The position numbers were made by a program, and so were the translations under genes. Source: Bradyrhizobium sp. LLZ17 (GTDB lineage: Bacteria > Pseudomonadota > Alphaproteobacteria > Rhizobiales > Xanthobacteraceae). From it: a DNA stretch of 64,000 bases. The stretch lies in assembly GCF_041200145.1 (NCBI RefSeq), contig NZ_CP165734.1:1922001-1986000 (forward strand), given 5' to 3'. The notes under the pieces are model-generated. The model did no database searches. It was not told where the DNA came from and saw nothing but the letters and a program-made list of their open reading frames with translations. How positions within the stretch are numbered: the first letter of the stretch is position 1; each line of letters begins with the position of its first letter. This document shows, piece after piece, positions 24,441 to 33,237 of this stretch.

Positions 24441-25405
24441 GCGTGCTTCTTCGCCTCCACGGGCGGCGTGCCGTGGGTGTGGAACGACTCGATCGTCTTC
24501 AATCCCCAAGCCTGGCCCTTCTTGCGCTCCTCCTCCGTCCATACGATCGGCTTCCAGTCGGGCGCCAGGATCAGCCGCGCGCCGGCATTGGCGACTTCGA
24601 TGCGGTTGCCGCCGGGCTCGTAGACATAGAGGAAGAAGGTCTGCTGGATCGCGTGCTTGTGCGGCCCGGTCTCGATGTGAACGCCGTTCTCCAGAAAGAT
24701 GTCTGCAGCGCGAAGAATCTCCTCGCGGCTGTCGAGCGCGTAGGTGACGTGGTGAAAGCGGCCGGGGGTGCCCGAGTGGTCGAGGGAATAGGCAAAGTCG
24801 TAGCTCTTGTTCGACATCGTCAGCCACATCGCGGCTTCCCGACCGTCATTGAGCACGATCTGCTCGGTCAGCCGGCAGCCGAGGTAAGTCTCGAAGAACT
24901 CGCGGTTGGCCTTGATGTCCACGGCGAGGCAGTTGAGATGATCGAGACGGCGGACGTTGACGCCGCGCGCGGGAAAGCGCTGCGCTTGGTTCTTCAGCGC
25001 CGGCTTCAGCTCCGGCGGCGCCCGATACCATTCGGTCTCGTAATAGAGCTCGACGATGTGGCCGTCGGGATCGCGGCAGCGGAAGGTCGGGCCCTGCCCC
25101 ATGTCGCCATCGATCCAGCCGAGGTCGAAGCCGGATCCCTTCAGCGCGGCGACGCGGCGCTCCAGCGCCTGCTGGCTGCGCGCACGCAGGGCCATGTGCT
25201 CCATGCCGGAGGTTTTCGAGGCAGTGAGCTTGAGCGAATAGCGCTCATAATCGTCCCAGCCGCGCAGATAGACCGACTCGCCCTTCTGCCCGCTGACGGT
25301 CATGCCCATGACGTCGACGAAGAATTTCAGGCTCTCGTCAGGCTTCGGCGTCAGCAGTTCCATGTGGCCGAGATGGGCGAGATCGAGGATGGGTTCGGGC
25401 TGCAT
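24437..25405 (-). CDS. Extradiol (catechol 2,3-dioxygenase-type) ring-cleavage dioxygenase
   Basis: A 322-residue two-domain vicinal oxygen chelate protein. The N-domain is LAHLGHMELLTPKPDESLKFF. The C-domain carries the metal triad blocks LDHLNCLAVDI, FHHVTYALDS and GGNRIEVAN (His-His-Glu), with FFLYVYEPGG next to the Glu. This fits a type I Fe(II) extradiol dioxygenase cleaving a catechol or hydroxypyridine-like diol. The gene is convergent with nicB, and the stop codons overlap by a few bases, but the control regions differ. A palindrome with the same arms as the TetR-gene operator lies 103 nt upstream of its ATG. A role with the LigI-like hydrolases at 0.6-2.4 kb is more likely than one in nicotinate breakdown. 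The ring substrate is unknown. Confidence 0.85.
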   Translation of the reverse strand: MQPEPILDLAHLGHMELLTPKPDESLKFFVDVMGMTVSGQKGESVYLRGWDDYERYSLKLTASKTSGMEHMALRARSQQALERRVAALKGSGFDLGWIDGDMGQGPTFRCRDPDGHIVELYYETEWYRAPPELKPALKNQAQRFPARGVNVRRLDHLNCLAVDIKANREFFETYLGCRLTEQIVLNDGREAAMWLTMSNKSYDFAYSLDHSGTPGRFHHVTYALDSREEILRAADIFLENGVHIETGPHKHAIQQTFFLYVYEPGGNRIEVANAGARLILAPDWKPIVWTEEERKKGQAWGLKTIESFHTHGTPPVEAKKHA

Positions 25406-25838
25406 GCTTCCTCCAACGCGTCGCTGCGATCCGCTTCTGCGGAACGCGCAAATCGGGCAGCGACGCCATCATTGTTGGCGCGCCTGGGCTGGCGCTGACG
25501 CCGGGTACATTTGTACTAATGTACAAATGATTAGCTCCCGTCAACAAACCAGGCCTCCGCTGCCCTGCCGTGGTGCTACCGGCCGCGAGCTGCGAACCCG
25601 CGCGACGTTCGGCCGACTGCCCGAATGGTAAAATCTTCCTTAAGTGCTTCCGAGCCGACCGGGTCTGAAAAAGCAGCCATTTTGGGGCGATTGCCCGTCA
25701 AATAGGCATTAGGAACAAACCTGTTAGCCGAATTATCGCGGATTTAACAAAGCGCCCGCGCCTGCCGTTTAACCGTTTGTCCAGCCGCAGCTTGCATAGT
25801 CAGGGCCAGATTCCTCGCTCTTGCCAGGTTCATCCATC
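25406..25838. other. Intergenic region between the divergent dioxygenase and HerA-like ATPase
   Basis: About 430 nt without a convincing gene. It holds the palindrome at 25508-25529 near the dioxygenase side. The rest (about 25620-25780) is AT-richer than the neighbours, with stretches such as AATTATCGCGGATTTAACAAAG, and is probably the promoter and leader of the HerA-like gene. Nothing else is recognised. Confidence 0.6.
25508..25529. promoter_or_regulatory. Palindromic operator CATTTGTAC-N4-GTACAAATG upstream of the dioxygenase
   Basis: A perfect 22-bp inverted repeat with a TAAT spacer. Its inner arms TTTGTAC/GTACAAA and spacer length equal those of the TetR-gene operator at 3205-3222. 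This suggests that one TetR regulator controls two loci about 22 kb apart. Confidence 0.78.
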
Positions 25839-27579
25839 GTGACATCCTTTGGACGCGTGATTTCGGTACGCGGGTCGCTCGCCCGGGTCGGACTTCTGGC
25901 GGAAAGCCGGATGCCGGTCTCGGAGGTTCGGGCCACCGTTGGCCGCTTCGTCAGCATCCGCGGCGCCAGCTCGGTCATCGTCGCGATGATCACCGAGGTG
26001 TCCTGCGAAAACCTCTCGAGCACCGACAATCTGATCGCGATCGCGTCGGTCGACCTGCTCGGCGAGATCCACAACGCCGCCGACAAGGCCAAATTCCAGC
26101 GCGGCGTCACCAACTATCCGACGATCGGCGATTCAGTCGACCTGATCACGAGCCAGGAGCTGCGCACGATTTACGCGCCGACCGGATCGGACCAGATCAA
26201 TGTCGGTTTCCTCCAGCAGGACCGTTCCGTCATCGCCTATGTCGATATCGAGGAAATGCTGTCCAAGCATTTCGCGGTGCTGGGATCGACCGGCGTCGGC
26301 AAATCCACCGGCGTGTCGCTGCTGCTCAACGAGATCCTCAAGGCACGGCCGAACCTTCGCATCTTCCTGCTCGACGTCCACAACGAATATGGCCGCTGCT
26401 TCGGCGACCGCGCGCTGGTAATCAACCCGCGAAACCTGAAACTGCCGTTCTGGCTGTTCAATTTCGAGGAAATCGTCGACGTGCTGTTCGGGGGCCGCGC
26501 CGGAGTCCCTGGAGGAGCTCGACGTTCTCGCCGAGGTGATCCCGATCGCCAAGGCCATCTACACGCAGTACCAGAACACCGACCGCCTCGGCCTGAAGCG
26601 CATTGATCCCAAGCAGGTCGGCTTCACCGTCGACACGCCCGTGCCATACCGCTTGGTCGATTTGATCTCGCTGATCGACGAGCGCATGGGCAAGCTGGAA
26701 AACCGCTCCTCGCGCATCGTCTATCACAAGCTGATCTCGCGCATCGAAGCGGTCCGCAATGATCCGCGCTACGCCTTCATGTTCGACAACGCCAATGTCG
26801 GCGGCGACACCATGGCCGAGGTGATCAGTCATCTGTTCCGCCTGCCCGCCAACGGCAAGCCGATGACGGTCATGCAGCTCGCCGGCTTCCCGGCCGAGGT
26901 GATCGATTCCGTCGTCTCGGTGTTGTGCCGCATGGCCTTCGACTTCGGCCTCTGGAGCGATGGCGTTTCGCCGATGCTGTTCGTCTGCGAGGAAGCCCAT
27001 CGCTATGCCTCCGCCGACCGCAATGTCGGCTTCGGGCCGACCCGCAAGGCGGTGTCGCGCATCGCCAAGGAGGGCCGCAAATACGGCGTCTATCTCGGCC
27101 TCATTACGCAGCGCCCGGCCGAGCTCGACGCCACCATCATCTCCCAATGCAACACGCTGTTCACGATGCGTCTCGCCAACGAGCGCGACCAGGCCCTGCT
27201 CCGCGCCGCGGTGTCGGATGCGGCCGCTAATCTACTGTCCTTCGTGCCCTCACTCGGCACCCGCGAGGTGCTGGCGTTCGGCGAAGGCGTCGCGCTGCCG
27301 ACGCGCCTGCGCTTCAAGGAGGTGCCACCGCACCAATTGCCGCGCGGCGAAGCCACCATCAGCAGCGTTCCTTCCGTGACATCGGGTCATGACATGCATT
27401 TCGTCGGCGCCGTGCTCGAGCGCTGGCGCGGCGCGACGTCGCAGCGCGACGTGCCGAACGACCCGGTGTTTTCGGCGCCGCCCGCCAGGACGCTCGCCCC
27501 CGCCGAAGTCCCGATGCTGCAACCGTCGATGGGGCTCGATCCGGACCGCTTCTCGCTGCTGAAGAAGCCGCTACGGTAG
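25839..27579 (+). pseudogene. HerA-like (DUF87) P-loop ATPase, single-base frameshift
   Basis: A HerA/FtsK-type ATPase of about 579 residues when repaired. GTG 25839 (VTSFGRVISVRGS) is the likeliest start; TTG 25821 is possible. A small beta-barrel N-domain precedes Walker A FAVLGSTGVGKSTGVSLLL and LLDVHNEYGRCF. In the second frame come VIPIAKAIYTQYQNTDRLGL, Walker B MLFVCEEAHRYAS and ITQRPAELDATIISQCNTLF. The break is at the G5 run 26490-26494. Removing one G gives DVLFGAAPESLEELDVLAEVIP with no other damage, so a sequencing or assembly error is likely. HerA translocases usually pair with the nuclease NurA for DNA end processing, but no nurA is adjacent here. Confidence 0.82.
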
Positions 27580-27609
27580 GCGGCGGACACCGCTTCCGCA
27601 AACTCCGCC

Positions 27610-27708
27610 GTCATGCCCGCGAAAGCGGGCATCCAGTACGCCGCAGCCTCTCCCTATCCCATCGCTGTCTCTGGAATACTGGATCGCCCGATTAAATCGG
27701 GCGATGAC
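27610..27708. repeat. Intergenic palindromic repeat (GTCATGCCCGC...GGGCGATGAC type)
   Basis: GTCATGCCCGCGAAAGCGGGCATCCAGTA opens the element and TACTGGATCGCCCGATTAAATCGGGCGATGAC closes it. Each half is itself a hairpin, and the outer ends are inverses of each other. It is a BIME-like interspersed element between the HerA-like and AhpD-like genes. Partial relatives are at 35517-35600 and 56735-56770. Confidence 0.8.
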
Positions 27709-27778
27709 ACTGGTGCCCCGTGGCACGTTGAGCCCCGCGCCCGCATCGACTATGTTTGCCGGCTGCAATCCGGAAAAC

Positions 27779-28366
27779 ATGCCAATGACACAGCCCGCCG
27801 AGCAACGCTTCCCCGCACCCGCCCTCGACACGTTGCCGGAGGACATCCGCACGAGGCTGTTCGCCGTACAGGAGAAGAGCGGCTTCGTGCCGAACGTATT
27901 TCTGACGCTGGCCTATCGCCCCGACGAATTCCGTGCCTTCTTTGCCTATCACGACGCGCTGATGGAAAAGGACGGCGGCCTGACCAAGGCCGAGCGCGAG
28001 ATGATCGTGGTGGCGACCTCAGCAGCCAATCAGTGCCAGTATTGCGTGATCGCGCACGGTGCGATCCTGCGCATCCGCGCCAAGAACCCTCTGATCGCCG
28101 ACCAGATCGCGGTCAATTACCGCAAGGCCGACATCACGCCGCGCGAGAGGGCGATGCTCGATTTCGCGATGAAGATCTCGGCGGACGCGCAGCGGATTTG
28201 CGATGACGATTTTGCCGCGCTCGCCCCGCACGGCTTCAGCAACGACGACATCTGGGACATCGCCGCAATCTCCGCCTTCTTTGCGCTGTCGAACCGACTG
28301 GCGAATTTCACCGGCATGCGGCCAAACGACGAGTTCTATCTGATGGGACGCCTGCCGAAGAAATGA
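27779..28366 (+). CDS. AhpD-like peroxidase-related protein (carboxymuconolactone decarboxylase fold)
   Basis: 195 residues from ATG 27779 (an in-frame ATG also lies at 27785). Core motifs: LTKAEREMIVVATSAANQCQYCVIAHGAIL with the redox pair Cys86/Cys89 and His93, as in AhpD and the peroxidase-related subfamily, then ITPRERAMLDFAMKIS and FSNDDIWDIAAISAFFALSNRLANFTG. It probably acts as a thiol peroxidase or disulfide reductase in the cytoplasm. The open frame continues upstream into the repeat, but those residues are not family-like. A perfect terminator follows the stop, so the gene is a single unit. Confidence 0.85.
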   Translation: MPMTQPAEQRFPAPALDTLPEDIRTRLFAVQEKSGFVPNVFLTLAYRPDEFRAFFAYHDALMEKDGGLTKAEREMIVVATSAANQCQYCVIAHGAILRIRAKNPLIADQIAVNYRKADITPRERAMLDFAMKISADAQRICDDDFAALAPHGFSNDDIWDIAAISAFFALSNRLANFTGMRPNDEFYLMGRLPKK

Positions 28367-28386
28367 CCGGCCGCCGTCACCGGCGA

Positions 28387-28419
28387 CGAGTTCCCGTTTG
28401 ACGGGAACTCGGGTTTTTT
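28387..28419 (+). terminator. Rho-independent terminator after the AhpD-like gene
   Basis: A perfect 11-bp stem (CGAGTTCCCGT / ACGGGAACTCG, 28387-28397 and 28401-28411) with a TTG loop is followed by GG and six T residues (28414-28419). It is 20 nt after the stop codon at 28366. Confidence 0.9.
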
Positions 28420-28537
28420 GCAATCGCACACGTTTTGTTAAGAGACTCACCCTCAACTAGCACAAACGCTTTGGCACAACTTGCACAGTTTCCATCATCG
28501 GAGACGCGGATGAGTCGTGCCTTGAGAGGGCCGTCTC

Positions 28538-29461
28538 ATGAACGTGCGGGCATTTCTTGTCGCAACCAGCATCGGCGCGGCATTCTTCGCGGCCGGATAT
28601 GTCTGGAATTATCAGCCCGAGGTCATGGAGGCCAGCAACATATGGAGCATGCTTGGATCGGAGCACGGCAAGGCGCGGGCCGCCGTCTCACGTGTGCTGA
28701 TTGCGCCGAATTCAGCTCATTTCAACGGCCTGCGAACGGTCGATGCAGACAAGGCCAGATATGTGTGCGGCGCCGTGAAGGCGATGGATCAAAAGGGGCA
28801 GTATGTCGAGACCGCCTTCGTCTACACCGTCGCAATCGATTTTGCCCGTATCGACGACGACGGCCGGATCACGTCGCAGCGTTCGACATACAGGCCGTGC
28901 CCAGCCGCGACTGACGACAAGATAGCCGACCGGAACAAGTTGATATCGCCAGGCGCGCTATCGGTGATCACGACCGTTGAAAACATCATCCCGAAGTCCA
29001 GCGGCGGGACCATGGAACAACAGCTTGGCCAACTCGCTGGACAGACAGCGGCCGTCGCGCCGAAATCGGCGGGCTCGTCAGGTTCGACAGCCTCGGCCGG
29101 GTCAGGATGGGCGCCGGCAACCCAGCACTCAGGTTCGAGCGTCGTGGCCCCCTTGGGAGACGAACAGACCTGGCCTATCGACCAGCCGCCGGCCGCTTGG
29201 CCAACGTTCCCCTCCGGCCATGCGCTGGCGAAACCAACGCAGAAGCGGACGAGCGCCGAAGCCATGGCTTTCGCGAAAAATGTCGAGGCTCGTTGGGAGG
29301 AAGCGAAATCATCCGGGATTCCGACCCGGCGTCCTTCGCCCGAGGAGATCAAGGAAGCATGCCGCGCGCTGCTCGCGATTGATCCCAAGGATAACGAATA
29401 TCCACGGGCCTGGGCCGCCTTCGTGCGCTTGCGGAAGATCGACCGCGATACGGCTGCTTGA
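28538..29461 (+). CDS. Membrane-anchored hypothetical protein (307 aa)
   Basis: No characterised family recognised. The start at ATG 28538 gives an N-terminal membrane anchor or uncleaved signal (FLVATSIGAAFFAAGYVWNY). A compact domain follows, with two cysteines (YVCGAVKAMDQKGQYVET, YRPCPAATDDK). Next is a Ser/Gly/Ala-rich linker (about 165-195), then a helical C-terminal part (SAEAMAFAKNVEARWEEAK, SPEEIKEACRALLAIDPKDNEYPRAW). The central part (RVLIAPNSAHFNGLRTV) resembles proteins that measure or bind something in the periplasm, but I cannot name it. It stands alone, flanked by the terminator at 28419 and a tiny opposite-strand gene. Confidence 0.7.
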   Translation: MNVRAFLVATSIGAAFFAAGYVWNYQPEVMEASNIWSMLGSEHGKARAAVSRVLIAPNSAHFNGLRTVDADKARYVCGAVKAMDQKGQYVETAFVYTVAIDFARIDDDGRITSQRSTYRPCPAATDDKIADRNKLISPGALSVITTVENIIPKSSGGTMEQQLGQLAGQTAAVAPKSAGSSGSTASAGSGWAPATQHSGSSVVAPLGDEQTWPIDQPPAAWPTFPSGHALAKPTQKRTSAEAMAFAKNVEARWEEAKSSGIPTRRPSPEEIKEACRALLAIDPKDNEYPRAWAAFVRLRKIDRDTAA

Positions 29462-29513
29462 AGCGGAACGGCGAGTCCGCGCCGCGACAGTTTAGCGCCG
29501 ATGCACCGGACCG

Positions 29514-29669
29514 CTAGCGCTTCGCCATCAGCTCGACCGCCGGGGCAAAGCGTTCGGAGAAAGTCGCAGCTTTGGTCGCGTGAGCAGCAGCAAGCGACGC
29601 GGAGACAAAACTGTAACCCCCGACTGAGGCGACTGCGAGCAAAACGGCGGCGAAGACCAGACGACGCAT
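29514..29669 (-). CDS. Tiny secreted or membrane peptide (51 aa)
   Basis: The product begins MRRLVFAAVLLAVASVGGYS and continues FVSASLAAAHATKAATFSER, ending FAPAVELMAKR. The start at ATG 29669 has a strong GGAGGATGA just upstream. The N-terminal 28 residues look like a signal peptide or a single membrane helix. The remaining tail is short and polar. No family is recognised. Codon use is like the neighbours, and the strong ribosome-binding site makes a real gene likely. Confidence 0.6.
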   Translation of the reverse strand: MRRLVFAAVLLAVASVGGYSFVSASLAAAHATKAATFSERFAPAVELMAKR

Positions 29670-29804
29670 TTCATCCTCCTTCGTGGGTGACAGCCACGAA
29701 GCATCGAACCGCTTTGTTTCAGGACGTTTTCGTGCGGCAGAAGAATGACTTCGCTCAAGCGACTGTGATGTGCCGCAGTTCGCAACGCCGCCCGAGCGTT
29801 GCGC

Positions 29805-30431
29805 CTAATCGTCCGACGCCGGCCCGCACCAGCCCGGCAGATAGATCGCATCCTTGCTCTTGGCCGCGGCCAGCCCCTTCTCCAGCGCCTTGTCGAAATT
29901 GGCGTCCACCGCCTTGCGCGATAGCTTTCGACGCAGAAAATCGGCCCACAAGAATTCGGAGAACGGTGTGGTGTCCTTGGCGAAGCCGCCCATGCGGCGG
30001 AGCTCGCCGGCGAGACTGCGGAACGGATCGTCCTTGAGATCGACGACAGATTTCGGCAGGTCGCGAAATGGACGGCGTTCGCCCTTGGCGTCGTAAGGAT
30101 AAACCCAGCGCTTGTTGTCCATCACGCCCCAGAACGCTTCGCGCTCGACCATCCTGAGATCGCCGACGACGGTCACCAGCACCTCCTTGATGCCCTCGTC
30201 GTGCAGCGCGCGGCCGAGATGGTGATGATCGATCACGTAGTAGCGCTCGTCCGGCCCATGCACGACCGGAATCATGTGGGTGCCAAGCAGGTCGGACTGC
30301 TTCTTCTTGCCGTGCTCGCGCCAACGCTTGCGCTTCTCCTTGACCTCGCGCATGCCCACCGTCATCTGCGTCGGCCGGAGCGACAGGATCGGCACCGGAT
30401 GCACTCTCGGCTCGCGCGCGTTTGTGGTCAT
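29805..30431 (-). CDS. ParB-like nuclease-domain protein (ParBc_2 family)
   Basis: 208 residues from ATG 30431. The core follows the ParB-like nuclease domain pattern: PVPILSLRPTQMTVGMREVKEKRKRW, then IPVVHGPDERYYVIDHHHLGRALHDEGI. This is the substrate and nucleotide-binding GxxHR-like segment, here DHHHLGR. Further on are VVGDLRMVEREAFWGVMDNKRWVYPYD and SEFLWADFLRRKL. It lacks the helix-turn-helix of true ParB partition proteins and there is no parA, so a role in chromosome partitioning is unlikely. It resembles the stand-alone COG4318 group. It is isolated, with 281 nt of gene-free DNA upstream. Function unknown. Confidence 0.72.
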   Translation of the reverse strand: MTTNAREPRVHPVPILSLRPTQMTVGMREVKEKRKRWREHGKKKQSDLLGTHMIPVVHGPDERYYVIDHHHLGRALHDEGIKEVLVTVVGDLRMVEREAFWGVMDNKRWVYPYDAKGERRPFRDLPKSVVDLKDDPFRSLAGELRRMGGFAKDTTPFSEFLWADFLRRKLSRKAVDANFDKALEKGLAAAKSKDAIYLPGWCGPASDD

Positions 30432-30712
30432 GATGGAAGGGCCTCTCGTCTGGTTGCAAGTTGGTGGTCCAGGGTTCCCTATTATGCCATGGGCGTTGCG
30501 ACGGCAAAATGCGCTCGCGCAAGCGCTATCGCGCGTTGTGCAGCGCAACGGGTGCATTCCAGACAGCGGGACCACAACCAGTTCGGCTGGTCTTCGCGAC
30601 GCCCCGTGCCCGATCATGCGGACGCGCAAGGCACGTGCTGGTCGCGAATATTTTCTGCAACCCCGGTGTCCCCTATGCTATTTAAAAGCTGCTTCGGAGA
30701 AATCCCCGCGCC

Positions 30713-31054
30713 ATGACATCCCAGCGGCCCATAACCTCGGACGAGGAGCACCGGGTGCTCCAGTTCAGGCCGCGCACCACGCCGTCCCCGGTGGTCCACC
30801 GGGGCAGCGGCATCGTGCAACCGCTGCACGCAGTTCCCGAGCCGCTCGATCTGTCACGCTATGAGCAGCCCCGCGAGGAGCCCGACGATTTCCGCCATCG
30901 GATGCTCGCCAATATCGCGGCGCTGGCCTTCACCATCGCGCTGACCGCGATCGGAATCTGGCTCGCCGTCAGCATTGCCGACCTGCGCCGGACCCAGGAT
31001 TGCGTGCTGATGGGCCGGCGGGACTGCGTCAGGATCACGACACCGCATATCTAG
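30713..31054 (+). CDS. Single-pass membrane hypothetical protein (113 aa)
   Basis: ATG 30713 follows GGAGAAA. A hydrophilic, proline-rich cytoplasmic N-tail (about 65 residues: VLQFRPRTTPSPVVHRGSGI...) leads into one strong membrane helix (NIAALAFTIALTAIGIWLAV). A short C-terminal tail with two cysteines follows (RTQDCVLMGRRDCVRI). No characterised family is recognised. Proteins of this shape are common and conserved in Bradyrhizobium. It lies on the same strand as the lipid A fatty acid operon but 209 nt before it. Confidence 0.7.
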   Translation: MTSQRPITSDEEHRVLQFRPRTTPSPVVHRGSGIVQPLHAVPEPLDLSRYEQPREEPDDFRHRMLANIAALAFTIALTAIGIWLAVSIADLRRTQDCVLMGRRDCVRITTPHI

Positions 31055-31263
31055 GCGCGGCCCCGGGCCGGAGGCGCTGCAACCGGCATCCCCAGCCCTG
31101 TCCGCGCCCTGTCCCGCTCCATTGAACTCAAGGCGGCGCTCCGATATACGGGCTTCCGACCCAACCAGAGGGGGTTTGAGGGCGTCATTCGGGGCGCGAT
31201 GCCCACCCACCCTGCCACTCTGGAATATCTGACAAATACCCGCAATATATCAAAGGCTTAGTG

Positions 31264-31551
31264 ATGTCCTCCACATTCGATCAGGTCGCTACGATCATCG
31301 CTGAAACCTGCGACATCCCGCGCGACACGATCACGCCGGATAGCCATGCCATCGATGATCTCGGCATCGACAGCCTCGATTTCCTGGACATCGCGTTCGC
31401 GATCGACAAGCAGTTCGGTATCAAGCTGCCGCTCGAAAAGTGGACCCAGGAGGTCAATGACGGCAAGGCGACCACCGAGCAGTATTTCGTGCTGAAGAAC
31501 CTGTGCGCCCGCATCGACGAACTGGTTGCGGCCAAGGGCGCGAGCGCCTAA
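31264..31551 (+). CDS. acpXL: Acyl carrier protein for very-long-chain fatty acids (AcpXL)
   Basis: 95 residues from ATG 31264, with AAAGG at 31252-31256 upstream (a GTG just before the ATG is a weaker alternative). The phosphopantetheine site is Ser37 in [15 protein letters not shown]. The longer C-terminal part ([37 protein letters not shown]) marks the AcpXL type rather than housekeeping AcpP. It carries the growing C26-C30 hydroxylated acyl chain that LpxXL later attaches to lipid A. It is the first gene of a five-gene, tightly packed plus-strand cluster. Confidence 0.92.
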   Translation: MSSTFDQVATIIAETCDIPRDTITPDSHAIDDLGIDSLDFLDIAFAIDKQFGIKLPLEKWTQEVNDGKATTEQYFVLKNLCARIDELVAAKGASA

Positions 31552-31561
31552 TCGGGCGGTC

Positions 31562-32032
31562 ATGCAACTCGAATACTTCCACATGATCGATCGCATCGTC
31601 GACCTCAAGGTCGACGAGAGGAAGATCGTCGTCGAAGCGCAGGTCCCGACCGAAAGCACCGTCTTCGAGGGCCACTTCCCGGGCTATCCGCTGATGCCCG
31701 GCGTGCTCCTGATCGAAACGATGGCGCAGGCCTCGGGCTGGCTGCTGCTCGGCGCCCTGAAGTTCGAGCGCATGCCGATTCTCGCCGCCGTCAAGGAAGG
31801 CAAGGTCCGTGGTTCCGTGTTTCCGGGCGATCTCATGAGCATCGAGGCAACACTGGCCCATGAGGGCTCGGGCTACGCCATGACCGAGGCCAAGATCAGG
31901 GTCGCCGGCAAGCTGCGTGCGAACTCGGCGCTCACCTTCACACTGATCCCCTTTCCCAATCCGGATATGCGCGGATACATGGAGGCGGTCGCCAAGCGCG
32001 TCGGCTTTCCGCAACAGGCCGTATCGCCATGA
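31562..32032 (+). CDS. fabZXL: 3-Hydroxyacyl-ACP dehydratase, FabZ type, VLCFA pathway
   Basis: 156 residues from ATG 31562. A hot-dog fold dehydratase with the family hallmark FEGHFPGYPLMPGVLLIETMAQASGWLLL, where His and the downstream Glu are catalytic. Further conserved parts are ILAAVKEGKVRGSVFPGDLM and GYAMTEAKIRVAGKL. It follows acpXL by 10 nt and overlaps the next gene by 4 nt (ATGA). It removes water from 3-hydroxyacyl-AcpXL during chain extension. A short upstream extension in frame overlaps acpXL and is not used. Confidence 0.9.
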   Translation: MQLEYFHMIDRIVDLKVDERKIVVEAQVPTESTVFEGHFPGYPLMPGVLLIETMAQASGWLLLGALKFERMPILAAVKEGKVRGSVFPGDLMSIEATLAHEGSGYAMTEAKIRVAGKLRANSALTFTLIPFPNPDMRGYMEAVAKRVGFPQQAVSP

Positions 32033-33237
32033 CTGACACTGCTGCTTCGAAGCCCGGCCAGACAGAAGTCTGGATCACAGGCATTGGGCTCGCCACCTCG
32101 CTCGGGGAAGGGCTCGACGCCAACTGGACCGCGCTCCAGGAGAGGCGCATCAACGTCGACGAAAAGGGCTTTGCGCCGTTCATCGTGCATCCCTTGCTGC
32201 CGGTGTCCTTTGACAGCCAGATCCCGAAAAAGGGCGACCAGCGCCAGATGGAAGCCTGGCAGCGCATCGGCGTCTATGCCGCAGGCCTTGCGCTGGATTC
32301 CGCAGGCATAAAGGGCAACAAGGACATCCTCTCGAAGATCGACATGGTGGTCGCCGCAGGTGGTGGCGAGCGCGATCTCAACGTCGACACCGGCGTGCTC
32401 ACGGCCGAGGCCAAGGGCGCCAACGCGCCTGGCTTCCTCAACGAGCGGCTGATGAGCGATCTGCGGCCGACGCTGTTTTTGGCCCAGCTCTCCAATCTGC
32501 TCGCCGGCAACATCGCCATCGTGCACGGCTTGGGCGGCACCTCGCGCACCTTCATGGGCGAAGAGGTCGCGGGCGCGGATGCCGCGCGTATTGCCCTGTC
32601 GCGCATCGCCTCCGGCGAGAGCGACATCGCGCTGATCGGCGGCTCGCACAATGGCGAACGCAAGGACCTGATGGTCCTCTACGAATTCGGCGACTTCAAC
32701 CTGAAGGACAAGTTCGCACCGGTCTGGGCGCGCAATGATCACGCCGGCTTCGCGCTCGGCTCGGCCGGCGCCTTCCTGGTGCTGGAATCGAAGGCGCATG
32801 CGGAAGCGCGCGGCGCAAAGCCATTTGCAAAACTGTCGAGCGTGGTGGCCGATCTCGCCCGGCGCAAGCAGGATGGCGACATGGCCGCGACCCTGGAGAA
32901 GCTGTGGGCGAAGCTGCCCAAGCGCGAGGGCAAGGGTGCGATCATCACGGGCGCGACCGGCGCGGAGCCGGCGACCACGGAAGAGCGCGGCTTCCTGAAC
33001 AACCATTCCGAATTCCCGGTGCGCTCGACCGGCACGATGTTCGGCCACACCATGGAGACGCAATTTCCGCTCGGGATTGCGCTTGCAGCGCTCGCGATCT
33101 CGCGTGGCGCGCTATTCCCGCCGAACGATTCGACGGGGACCGAGATTGAAATGCAGGGCGCGCCCACCCAGATTGTGGTCGTGGGAGCCGGACACTGGCG
33201 CGGCGAAGGCATGGCGCTGGTCGAGGCGGTTCGCTAA
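32029..33237 (+). CDS. fabF2XL: Ketoacyl synthase-like partner lacking the active-site Cys (FabF2XL)
   Basis: 402 residues of the thiolase/KAS fold. N-terminal TEVWITGIGLATSLGEGLDANW and C-terminal HSEFPVRSTGTMFGHTMETQFPLGIALA with the KAS-type GHT histidine are clear. At the nucleophile elbow, where KAS enzymes have TACASG, this protein reads IVHGLGGTSRTF (residues 164-174), so the catalytic cysteine is absent. That is the pattern of chain-length factors (KS-beta) in type II systems. I infer it pairs with the Cys-containing FabF1XL encoded next, helping to set the very long chain. Translation is coupled to fabZXL. Confidence 0.87.
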   Translation: MTDTAASKPGQTEVWITGIGLATSLGEGLDANWTALQERRINVDEKGFAPFIVHPLLPVSFDSQIPKKGDQRQMEAWQRIGVYAAGLALDSAGIKGNKDILSKIDMVVAAGGGERDLNVDTGVLTAEAKGANAPGFLNERLMSDLRPTLFLAQLSNLLAGNIAIVHGLGGTSRTFMGEEVAGADAARIALSRIASGESDIALIGGSHNGERKDLMVLYEFGDFNLKDKFAPVWARNDHAGFALGSAGAFLVLESKAHAEARGAKPFAKLSSVVADLARRKQDGDMAATLEKLWAKLPKREGKGAIITGATGAEPATTEERGFLNNHSEFPVRSTGTMFGHTMETQFPLGIALAALAISRGALFPPNDSTGTEIEMQGAPTQIVVVGAGHWRGEGMALVEAVR

